Below are positions 36,497 through 43,978 of a stretch of DNA of 64,000 bases, piece by piece. Under the pieces are notes generated by a model. That model made no database searches, was not told where the DNA came from, and saw only the letters and a list, made by a program, of their open reading frames with translations. This DNA comes from Streptomyces sp. TRM70350 (GTDB lineage: Bacteria > Actinomycetota > Actinomycetes > Streptomycetales > Streptomycetaceae). Both the position numbers and the translations under genes were made by a program. The stretch is from contig NZ_JAHUXH010000017.1 of assembly GCF_019219825.1 (NCBI RefSeq), positions 62,001 to 126,000 on the forward strand, read 5' to 3'. How positions within the stretch are numbered: position 1 is the stretch's first letter; each line of letters starts with the position of its first letter.

Positions 36497-37594
36497 TTAG
36501 GGGCCGGTTACGAATCCGGGCGGCCGGAGATCCGGTGTAGAGAGCGTATGAGAAGCGTTGTAGACGCCGGAGAAGCGCGCGATGTCGGCGCTCTCCCCGG
36601 CGATCCCCGCCGCCGTCGCGTCGTCGAAGGGCCCGCTCCCGGGGAAGGGCTCGACCACCGGTGCGCCGCCGCGCCGACCGCCCGACCAGGTGCCGACGGC
36701 CCACCCGTCGACCACGATCGTCGGCCGGATCACCCCGCCCCCGGGCCACACCCGGCGCTCGTGCTCGGAGGGCACCGAGAGCTCTCTGCGACGGTACCCG
36801 AGAAGGTAGTTGTCGTACGCGGGCAGCAGCCGCACATCACCTCGCGGAATGCCGTCCGCGTCCTGCGCGGGCGTCTCCCCGGCGGCCGCCCAGGCCTTCT
36901 TGCACGTACCCGCGCGCAGGCCCGACCAGTGGGCGAAGTCCACGGCGTCACTCGGCCCGTGGGCCGCGCGGTAACGACGGGCGAGCTCGGTCTCCGCGGC
37001 GGCTCCCGTGAACGGCAGCCGGCCGGTGCCCGGCACCCAGTCGTCGAGCAGGACGAAGGTGGCCTCACCGGCCCGCTGGGGGCCGTGGCAGATCAGTCCG
37101 GACAGCGCGGTGCGCCGGATGAGGTGGAAGGCCGACTGGCCCTTGGGCTCCACGCCCAACGCGGTGAGCCGCTCGGTCAGTTCGGCCCGGGTCAGCGGGC
37201 CCTCGCCGTCGATCGCCCGCACGACCAGCCGCGCGGCACGTTCGCACAGGTCCTCGTCCAGGCCGAGTTCGCGCAGCCGGCGCGCGCCGAGAGCCAGGTA
37301 CACCGGGCCGAACAGGTTCAGCAGCCAGCGCGCGTCGGCGGCGGGGACGAGCTGGAGGGTGCCGCGCATGAACCAGCCGCGTACGGCGGTCCGTTCCACG
37401 TCGGTGGCCCGTCGTACGTCGTCGGCGGTCAGGCCCGCCACGCGGGCGCGCAGGCCGAGGCCCGCCGCCGCGAGGTCCTGCGCCTGCACGGCGAGGACCC
37501 GGTCCAGGGCGGCGGCGACCGTCGTCTCACGGGCCCGCCCCCCGATCGCCTGTGCGCGTGCCCTCAGCAGCCGGTCGGCAGTTCGTCGTTCCAC
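36497..37594 (-). CDS. Winged-helix HTH_42 protein, AlkZ/YcaQ DNA-glycosylase type
   Basis: A 365-residue protein of the HTH_42 family (three winged helices), now known to contain DNA glycosylases: YcaQ/AlkX, and AlkZ, which gives azinomycin self-resistance. The conserved N-terminal helix reads VLAVQAQDLAAAGLGLRAR, so the QxQ catalytic motif typical of AlkZ-like members is present. Other family blocks are RGWFMRGTLQLVPAADARWL, WSGLRAGTCKKAW, LLPAYDNYLLGY and IVVDGWAVGTW. The start is GTG at 37594. Being inside the cluster it may protect DNA from the product, or may be a fixed passenger. Confidence 0.75.
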   Translation of the reverse strand: MERRTADRLLRARAQAIGGRARETTVAAALDRVLAVQAQDLAAAGLGLRARVAGLTADDVRRATDVERTAVRGWFMRGTLQLVPAADARWLLNLFGPVYLALGARRLRELGLDEDLCERAARLVVRAIDGEGPLTRAELTERLTALGVEPKGQSAFHLIRRTALSGLICHGPQRAGEATFVLLDDWVPGTGRLPFTGAAAETELARRYRAAHGPSDAVDFAHWSGLRAGTCKKAWAAAGETPAQDADGIPRGDVRLLPAYDNYLLGYRRRELSVPSEHERRVWPGGGVIRPTIVVDGWAVGTWSGGRRGGAPVVEPFPGSGPFDDATAAGIAGESADIARFSGVYNASHTLSTPDLRPPGFVTGP

Positions 37595-37706
37595 GGTCTC
37601 CAGTCTTTCACCGACAAAGGGGTGGGCGGCTGCGGGACACCGCCCGCAGCCGCATGGTGTTCGAGGGCCGGTACGTGCCGGCCGAGGGGCCGGTCCGCCG
37701 CCGCGC

Positions 37707-40700
37707 TCAGCGCCTGCGGCGCAGCACCGCGTAGTAGCCCGGCAGCAGCAGTGCCTCCGCGTCGGACTGCGGGTCGATGGCGTGCAGCTGGATCGGGTGG
37801 TCCTCCAGAACCTCCCAGTCGTCCGCGGGGAAGGCGGCGCTCAGTTCGGGCCGGGTGAAGCGGTGGGAGTGCCGCACACCGGCGGCCTCCAGCGGCGCGA
37901 CCAGGCCCTCGGCGCGGCCGCGCTTGCCGCCGACGAAGCCGAGGTAGCCGAAGGAGTTCCCGGAGTAGTCCGGCTCGTGGACGATCAGCACCCCGTCGGG
38001 TCCGAGCAGCCGCCCCGCGACGGCCGCGAGGCGGGCCCGGGCCGCACCGTCGAGGACGTGGAAGACACCGCGGACGAAGATGTTGTACGGGCCCTCGCCC
38101 AGGACGCCGGCCTGCTCGGCGTCGGTCATGTCGACGGCGTGGTAGTCGACGTTCGCCACGCCCTCCGCGCGGGCCTCGCGCACGGCGTGCTCGATCGCGC
38201 TGACGGACACGTCCACTCCGACCACCCGCGGGTAGTGCGGGGCCAGTTCGCGGCTGTAGCGGCCGTTGCCGCAGCCCAGGTCGATGACGGGCAGGTCGTC
38301 GCGGAAGTGCCGGCGGGCCTGGCCGAGCAGCCACCGGAACTCCTCGGTGCTGGCCGCGTCCCAGATGACGTCGCCGCCCCTGCCGGTGCGCCGGACACCC
38401 GCCCAGTAGCGCTCCCACGCGTCGCCGGTGTCCCGCTCCTCGACGGGCTCGGCGGCCTCCTCCTTCTCCTGGTCGCCGGGCGGCGCCGAGAGACGCTCCC
38501 AGGTCTCCTCCTCGCCGAGTGCCTCCAGCAGGGCGACGAAGTCACGGAACATGGACGGGACCAGTCCGTCCGGGTGGACGGCCGGCAGGTAGTCCCAGTT
38601 GAAGGTCAGGCCGCCGGCCTTCTCGAAGACCTGGAAGTCCAGCGAGACCTGCGGCGTCTGGGAGATGCCGTACACCGGCACGCCCAGCTCGGTCTCCTCG
38701 TACTGCGGCGGGTGACCGGCCAGACTCGTCATCACCACCGGCATCGCGGGCGCGAGGGTTCCGCGCATCTTCGTCAGCTCACGCAGCACCTGGACGCCGC
38801 TGAAGTAGCGGTGCTCCAGGTCGGCCCACAGCCTGCGCTGCACGGCCTGCGCGCGGCCGGCGAACGTGGTGTCCCGCTGCTCCACGGCGAGCAGCAGGGT
38901 GGTCGTGGTGTCCGCGAGCAGGGAGTTGACCTGGGGGTGCAGCGGAAGCCGGTTGAACAGCGGGAAGTTGATGGTGAACCGCGACTGGCCGCAGGCCCGG
39001 CCGAGGATCTCGGCGTAGGCGGCGGCCAGCACCCCGGACGGGGTCACTTTGCGGTCCCCGGCCCGCTCCTGGATGCGGGCCCACAGCTCGGCGGGCACGA
39101 CGTGGCTGAGCCGTTCGAAGCGCACGGGCAGCACCGGGGCGCCGGCCGGGCGTTCGGGCAGGGCGGGGGCGGGCGGCAGGGTGGCGAGCCGGTCCCGCCA
39201 GTACCACTCGGAGCGGCGGTACAGCTCGCTGCCGCGCAGGGAGCTGCCGACGGCCAGCACGTAGTCGCGGAACGACAGCTCCAGCGGCGGCAGTTCGGCG
39301 TCCGGCTCGGTGTAGTACGCCACCAAGTCCGGGATCAGCACTTGGAAGTAGCTCCACGCGTCGGCCACGAGGAAGTCCAGGCACAGGTGGATGCGGGCGC
39401 GGCCGCCGCCGAGCAGGCTGATCCGCACGTCGAACAGCGGCCAGCCGTCGGCGTCGAGGACCTGGTGGGACAGCCGCTCGCGCAGCGCGTCCAGCTCCGC
39501 CTGCCGCTGCGCCGCGTCCAGCCCGCCGAGGTCGGTGACCGGGATGTCGTACGCGGGGATCTCCTCGTACACCTGCTGGGTGCCGTCGGGCAGGACGCGG
39601 GTGCGCAGCGCGTCGTGGCGCTCGACCAGTCGGCGCCACGCGGTCTCGAACCGCGGGACGTCGAGCCGCTCGCTCTCCCACTCGAAGTAGCCGTGGCAGC
39701 CCACGTTGCCCAGGTCCACCAGGCCGCCGCGGCCGATCCACAGGGCCTGCTGGCTCTCGGTCAGCGGGAACGGCTCGAAGCGCGCCGCCGGGTCCGGGAC
39801 GATGGCGGCCAGGCCGCCGAACTCACCGCGCCCGCCGGTGCGTTCGCTCACGATGAGGGTGCCGAGTTCGGCGACGGTCGGGCAGGACGACAGGTCGGAC
39901 AGGCTCAGTTCGACGCCGTAGCGGCGGCGGATCTCGTCGATGAGCTGGAACGCGAGCAGGGAGTGCCCGCCCAGATCGAAGAAGTTGTCGTGGATGCCGA
40001 CGGTCTCGGTGCGGAACGCCTCGCCCCACAGGCGCACCAGCCCGTCCTCGACCTCGTTGCGCGGCGGCTCGTACCCGGCGCTGACGCCCTCGCGGGGCTC
40101 CGGCGGCTCGGGCAGGTTCTGCCGGTCGACCTTCCCGTTGGGCAGGCGGGGCAGCGCGGGCAGGACGACGACCGCGCCGGGGACCATGTAGTACGGCAGG
40201 GTGCGGGCCACGGCCGCCCGGATCGCGCCGGGGTCCGCGACCGCGTCGCCGTCGGCGGAGACGTAGGCCACGAGGCGTTTGTCGTCGGTGCCGCGCTCCT
40301 GGGTGACGACCACGGCCTCGGCGACCGTGTCGAGGCGGGCGACGTGCGTCTCGACCTCGCCGAGCTCCACGCGGAAACCGCGGATCTTCACCTGCGCGTC
40401 GGACCGGCCGAGCAGCTCCAGCGCGCCGTCCTCCCGGCGCCGGGCCAGGTCACCGGTGTCGTACAGCACCGGATACGGGTCGTCGGCGAGGACCCCGGAC
40501 CGGAACTTCGCCGCCGTCAGCTCCGGGCGGCCGTGGTACCCGGCGGCCACCCCGGCGCCCGAGACGTGCAGCCGGCCGACCTCGCCGTCGGCGACCGGCC
40601 GGTCCTCCCCGTCGAGCAGGTGGACGCGCATGTTGGCGATGGGCACCCCGACGGGCACCTGGCGCTCGGCGCGGACCTCCGCGGGGGTGGCCTGGCTGGT

Positions 40701-41657
40701 GAAGTCGACGCCCGCGCCGAGATCCAGGCAGGTCAGCACGTTGGTCGTCTCGGTGGTGCCGTACGTCATGACCACCCGGAACGGCGTGTCGACCGGCGGC
40801 CAGGTGTGCACCCGCTCCGCCGTCGTCACCAGGATGCGCAGCGCCGTGTCGTGCGGCCAGTGCAGCCCCCACACGGGTTCCGCGAGCGCGGCGACCAGCA
40901 TGGTGTGGGTGATGCGCTGCTCGCTCAGCCAGTCCCGGATCTGCTCCGGGGTCTGCGCCCGGCCCGCCTCCGGTATGTGGACCGCCGCGCCCAGCGGCAG
41001 GTACGGCAGCCACTCCATGATCTGCACCGCGAAGCCGGGCGTGGACATCCAGGACGCCCGGTCGCCGGGGCGCACTCCGTAGGCCCGCCCGGTCCAGTGC
41101 ACCAGGTTGGTCAGGGCGCCGTGCCGCTCCAGGACGGCCTTGGGCGTGCCGGTGGACCCGGACGTGTAGATGAGGTGGCTGACGGTGTCCGGGCCGGTGG
41201 GCACACCGGTCGCGGTGTCCGGCCGTCCGTGCCCGGCGGTGGCCGCGTCGGCGCACACCACGCCCTCGGGCAGCCGCGGGACGGTCGCGGGTGCGGTGAG
41301 CACGAGCAGCGGGGCCGCGTCGGCGATCATCGCGGCGAGCCGGTCGTCGGGGTTGACGGGGTCCAGCGCCACGATCGCCGCCCCGGTCTTGAGAACGGCG
41401 AGAGACCCGATGACGTACTCGGCGCCGCGCGGGTAGCACAGCCCGATCCGCTCGCCGGGAGCCGCGCCCTCGGCGATCAGCGCGTGGGCCAGCCGGTTGG
41501 TGACGGCCTCCAGTTCCGCGTACGTCCAGTAGCGTTCGCCCTGGACCAGGGCCGGGGCGCCGGGGGTCCGGGCGGCCTGCTCGGCGAGGAGCCCGGCATA
41601 GCCGGTGGCGGGGAAGTCGGTGTCGGTCCGGTTGAAGTCGACGAGTGCGGTGGTCAC
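37707..41657 (-). CDS. NRPS A-T-Cy-MT, aryl-acid loading
   Basis: A 1316-residue synthetase. A domain: residues about 20-515 (IYTSGSTGTPKA; NGKVDRQ). At the place of the Asp that grips the amino group the sequence is TPGFAVQIMEW, so Asp is absent, the mark of a carboxylic-acid substrate. Carrier: DNFFDLGGHSL, Ser about 565. Heterocyclization domain: about 630-1060 with DFLVAD (DxxxxD), VVMTS and SQTPQVSLD. C-terminal class I methyltransferase: about 1110-1316 (VIDLGCGNGRYS, VGVDVS). GTG 41657 overlaps the P450 stop (GTGA) and GAAAGGG lies upstream. I infer it loads the indole-3-carboxylate starter. The methyltransferase is last, with no carrier after it. Confidence 0.85.
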   Translation of the reverse strand: MTTALVDFNRTDTDFPATGYAGLLAEQAARTPGAPALVQGERYWTYAELEAVTNRLAHALIAEGAAPGERIGLCYPRGAEYVIGSLAVLKTGAAIVALDPVNPDDRLAAMIADAAPLLVLTAPATVPRLPEGVVCADAATAGHGRPDTATGVPTGPDTVSHLIYTSGSTGTPKAVLERHGALTNLVHWTGRAYGVRPGDRASWMSTPGFAVQIMEWLPYLPLGAAVHIPEAGRAQTPEQIRDWLSEQRITHTMLVAALAEPVWGLHWPHDTALRILVTTAERVHTWPPVDTPFRVVMTYGTTETTNVLTCLDLGAGVDFTSQATPAEVRAERQVPVGVPIANMRVHLLDGEDRPVADGEVGRLHVSGAGVAAGYHGRPELTAAKFRSGVLADDPYPVLYDTGDLARRREDGALELLGRSDAQVKIRGFRVELGEVETHVARLDTVAEAVVVTQERGTDDKRLVAYVSADGDAVADPGAIRAAVARTLPYYMVPGAVVVLPALPRLPNGKVDRQNLPEPPEPREGVSAGYEPPRNEVEDGLVRLWGEAFRTETVGIHDNFFDLGGHSLLAFQLIDEIRRRYGVELSLSDLSSCPTVAELGTLIVSERTGGRGEFGGLAAIVPDPAARFEPFPLTESQQALWIGRGGLVDLGNVGCHGYFEWESERLDVPRFETAWRRLVERHDALRTRVLPDGTQQVYEEIPAYDIPVTDLGGLDAAQRQAELDALRERLSHQVLDADGWPLFDVRISLLGGGRARIHLCLDFLVADAWSYFQVLIPDLVAYYTEPDAELPPLELSFRDYVLAVGSSLRGSELYRRSEWYWRDRLATLPPAPALPERPAGAPVLPVRFERLSHVVPAELWARIQERAGDRKVTPSGVLAAAYAEILGRACGQSRFTINFPLFNRLPLHPQVNSLLADTTTTLLLAVEQRDTTFAGRAQAVQRRLWADLEHRYFSGVQVLRELTKMRGTLAPAMPVVMTSLAGHPPQYEETELGVPVYGISQTPQVSLDFQVFEKAGGLTFNWDYLPAVHPDGLVPSMFRDFVALLEALGEEETWERLSAPPGDQEKEEAAEPVEERDTGDAWERYWAGVRRTGRGGDVIWDAASTEEFRWLLGQARRHFRDDLPVIDLGCGNGRYSRELAPHYPRVVGVDVSVSAIEHAVREARAEGVANVDYHAVDMTDAEQAGVLGEGPYNIFVRGVFHVLDGAARARLAAVAGRLLGPDGVLIVHEPDYSGNSFGYLGFVGGKRGRAEGLVAPLEAAGVRHSHRFTRPELSAAFPADDWEVLEDHPIQLHAIDPQSDAEALLLPGYYAVLRRRR

Positions 41658-42883
41658 AGCGAGGCCCTTTCTCGGCGTGCGAAAGCCCGGCTGCGCAGCA
41701 GCCGCACCGGGAGACTCTTGATCCCCCACGTGAAATTGGACGAGTTGAACTGGGCGGGCCCGGTCGGCTCGAAACCGTCCAGCGTGGCGAGCATCTCGGT
41801 CAGCAGCGCACCGAGTTCGAAGCGGGCGAGACGGGCGCCCAGGCAGAGGTGGCGCCCGTGGCCGAAGGCGACGTGGCGGTTGGGACGCCGGTCGACCCGG
41901 AATTCGTGCGGGTCGGTGAACACGTCCTCGTCGCGGTTGGCGGAGACGTTCCACAGCGTGACCCGGTCCCCGGCGGCGATGCGCGTGCCGGCGATCTCGG
42001 TGTCGCGCACCGCGGTGCGCAGGGCGTGCACCCCGGGCGTCGTCCAGCGCAGGATCTCTTCGACGGCCGGCGCGATGCCGGCGGGGCCGAGATCGCGCAG
42101 CAGCTCCCACTGCTCCGGCAGCGCGGCGAACATGTGCACCGCCCCGGCGGCGGAGTAGCGGGTGGTCTCGTTGGCGCCGGACAGCACCCCGTTGCAGTTG
42201 AAGACGATCTCCTCGTCGCTCAAGGGGCGTTCGGTGCCGTCCCCCTCGTCGACCAGGGTGTCGTACGCGATGTGACTGACCAGGTCGTCGCCGGGGCGGG
42301 CCCGGCGCTCCCCGAGCAGCTCGATGAAGTAGAGGAAGATCTCCGAGTGCGCGTTGCTGCGCACGGTCTCGTCGGGGGAGTCGAACGCGTCGGTGGTCAG
42401 CGCCCCGATCCACGCCCAGTCGGCGCGCGGGATGCCCATCATGGCGCAGACCACCCGGTTGGGCAGCTGCTTGGCGAGGTCGATGAAGTCCAGCTCGTCG
42501 AGCTGGGCGGCCTCGGCCACCAGTTCGCCGACCACCTTCTCGACGAGGGCCTCCAGGCGGGGCATCTGCTGCGGCCCGAACGCCTGGTACAGCGCCCGCT
42601 TGAGCCGGGTGTGCTGCGGGGCGTCGGAGACGATCAGCATCCGCTGGCTGACGGCCGCGACCGCCGCCGGGTCACTGCCGAGCCGCATGCCCCGCGCCGA
42701 GCTGAACGTGTCGCTGTCGGCGTACACGGCCATGATGTCGCGGTGCTTGCTCAGCACCCAGAAACCGTCGTCGCCACCGGGCTCGGGGTGCCAGTACACC
42801 GGCGCGTGGGCGCGCAGCCAGCTGAACGCGGACCAGAAGTCGTTGCGGGCGAAGGGCGCCGGGTCGAGCAGGTCGATCCGCAT
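41654..42883 (-). CDS. Cytochrome P450, carrier-bound amino acid hydroxylase type
   Basis: A 409-residue bacterial P450. Heme loop FGHGRHLCLGARLAR (Cys about 346), ExxR as EEILRW, I-helix GVLSGANETTRYS, and a late FEPTGPAQFNSSNFTWGIKSLPV. Soluble, without membrane anchor. It sits directly between MbtH and the A-T-Cy-MT gene and near a separate A-T didomain and a type II TE, the arrangement used by NovI-, NikQ- and Ecm12-like enzymes to hydroxylate the beta carbon of an aminoacyl carrier. Tryptophan or chlorotryptophan is the inferred substrate. A role in hydroxylating the indole ring is the alternative. Confidence 0.85.
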   Translation of the reverse strand: MRIDLLDPAPFARNDFWSAFSWLRAHAPVYWHPEPGGDDGFWVLSKHRDIMAVYADSDTFSSARGMRLGSDPAAVAAVSQRMLIVSDAPQHTRLKRALYQAFGPQQMPRLEALVEKVVGELVAEAAQLDELDFIDLAKQLPNRVVCAMMGIPRADWAWIGALTTDAFDSPDETVRSNAHSEIFLYFIELLGERRARPGDDLVSHIAYDTLVDEGDGTERPLSDEEIVFNCNGVLSGANETTRYSAAGAVHMFAALPEQWELLRDLGPAGIAPAVEEILRWTTPGVHALRTAVRDTEIAGTRIAAGDRVTLWNVSANRDEDVFTDPHEFRVDRRPNRHVAFGHGRHLCLGARLARFELGALLTEMLATLDGFEPTGPAQFNSSNFTWGIKSLPVRLLRSRAFARRERASL

Positions 42884-42884
42884 C

Positions 42885-43091
42885 TCAGCTGCCCCCGCCC
42901 CGCGGTGCGGTGGCCGTGGCGCGCACGCTGCGGGGGCGCGTGTCGCTCCAGCGGGCGTCCACGTGGGCGACGCACTCGTCCTCGGTGCCGCTGAACCCGT
43001 CCGGCGTCCAGCCGTCGGGCAGCTCGCGTGCCACGGGATACAGCGCGTACTGCTCCTCGTGGTTGACGAGGACCTGATAAATGGTGGGCAC
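42885..43091 (-). CDS. mbtH: MbtH-like protein
   Basis: A 68-residue MbtH family protein: VNHEEQYALYP, ELPDGWTPDGF, C-V-AHVDARWSDTRPRS. These are the NxExQ..P, GW and W(T/S)D-RP signature positions; the usual S-WP is YALYP here. MbtH proteins bind and activate adenylation domains. It probably serves the A-T didomain and perhaps the other A domains. It ends one base before the P450 start and begins after a 133-base gap carrying a 10-bp tandem repeat. Confidence 0.9.
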   Translation of the reverse strand: MPTIYQVLVNHEEQYALYPVARELPDGWTPDGFSGTEDECVAHVDARWSDTRPRSVRATATAPRGGGS

Positions 43092-43173
43092 GACGTCCTC
43101 CGGGCTCGGTCATGGTGGGCTTGTGGCTCGGGCACACGGTTCTCGGGCAGGGGCGGATGTACGGGTCTCGCTC

Positions 43174-43223
43174 GTGACCTGACGTGACCTGACGTGACCT
43201 GACGTGACGTGATGTGACGTGAT
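43174..43223. repeat. Five tandem 10-bp units between TE and mbtH
   Basis: Three units GTGACCTGAC followed by two units GTGACGTGAT, without interruption, ending one base before the TE stop codon. The period equals about one helical turn, so the units face the same side of DNA. On the minus strand they lie 82-132 bases upstream of the mbtH start, a suitable place for an activator array. Confidence 0.85.
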
Positions 43224-43224
43224 G

Positions 43225-43974
43225 TCAGGTGGCCTCGGCCTGCGCCGCGGCGGCGTGCCGCAGCAGCACGGTCAGGTGCTCGAGGAGTGCCTGCGGGCGG
43301 CGCAGCACGGCGTGATGGCCGCCCTGGACGCGGTGGACGCGGAAGGCCGCGGTGGTGACCGCTGCCCATCCGGCCAGGTCCTCCTCGCTGACGGTGTCGT
43401 CGCCCGCGGCCCGCCAGGCGTGCACGGGCACGGACAGGGCGGTGGCGGGGGAGTGGGTGTAACTGAGCGACAGCACCGCGTCCTTGCGGAGCATCGCGAC
43501 CATCAGCGCGCGGGTGTCCTCGTCGAGGAAGGCGGGGTCGAGCCCGGCGGTGTCGAACAACTTGTCCAACTCGTCGTCGTCCTCGACGATGCCCCGCCCG
43601 GCGCCGTCCCAGTGGCCGGGGGCCCGGCAGGCGCTGACCACCAGCGCGGCGGGCCGCACCCGGCGGGCGACCTCGTAGCCGAGCAGCCCGCCGAAGCTGT
43701 GGCCGAAGACGACCAGGGGGCGTCCGCCGGCGACGACCGGCCGCAGCTCGTCGGCGATCGCCTCGACGGCCTCGCCGAACGTCCGCGGCATCGGCTCGCG
43801 CCAGCGGTTCTCGCGGCCCGGCAGCTGCGCGCCGTAGACCTGCCCGACTCCGGCGAGGGCCGGCGTCCAGGCGCGGAACTGCTGGCAGCCCGCGCCGGCG
43901 GGCGGCAGGCACAGCAGCGCCGGGAGCGCGGCGTCGTCCGGGCCGGACGGCCAGGTGGAGAGCCAGCGGCCCAT
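43225..43974 (-). CDS. Type II thioesterase
   Basis: A 249-residue alpha/beta hydrolase of the type II TE family: LLCLPPAGAGCQQFRAW, LPGRENRWREP, elbow VVFGHSFGGLLG (Ser about 90), Asp in the AWRAAGDDTVS loop and His in VQGGHHAVLRRP. It lies four bases after the A-T didomain gene. In pathways that hydroxylate a carrier-tethered amino acid a dedicated TE releases the product, so this enzyme may free beta-hydroxytryptophan; general proofreading of mis-primed carriers is the alternative. Confidence 0.85.
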   Translation of the reverse strand: MGRWLSTWPSGPDDAALPALLCLPPAGAGCQQFRAWTPALAGVGQVYGAQLPGRENRWREPMPRTFGEAVEAIADELRPVVAGGRPLVVFGHSFGGLLGYEVARRVRPAALVVSACRAPGHWDGAGRGIVEDDDELDKLFDTAGLDPAFLDEDTRALMVAMLRKDAVLSLSYTHSPATALSVPVHAWRAAGDDTVSEEDLAGWAAVTTAAFRVHRVQGGHHAVLRRPQALLEHLTVLLRHAAAAQAEAT

Positions 43975-43978
43975 GGCG

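Noticed and set aside
43141..43223. Tandem decamers considered as a CRISPR array
   Set aside because: The units are 10 bp without unique spacers and there are no cas genes.
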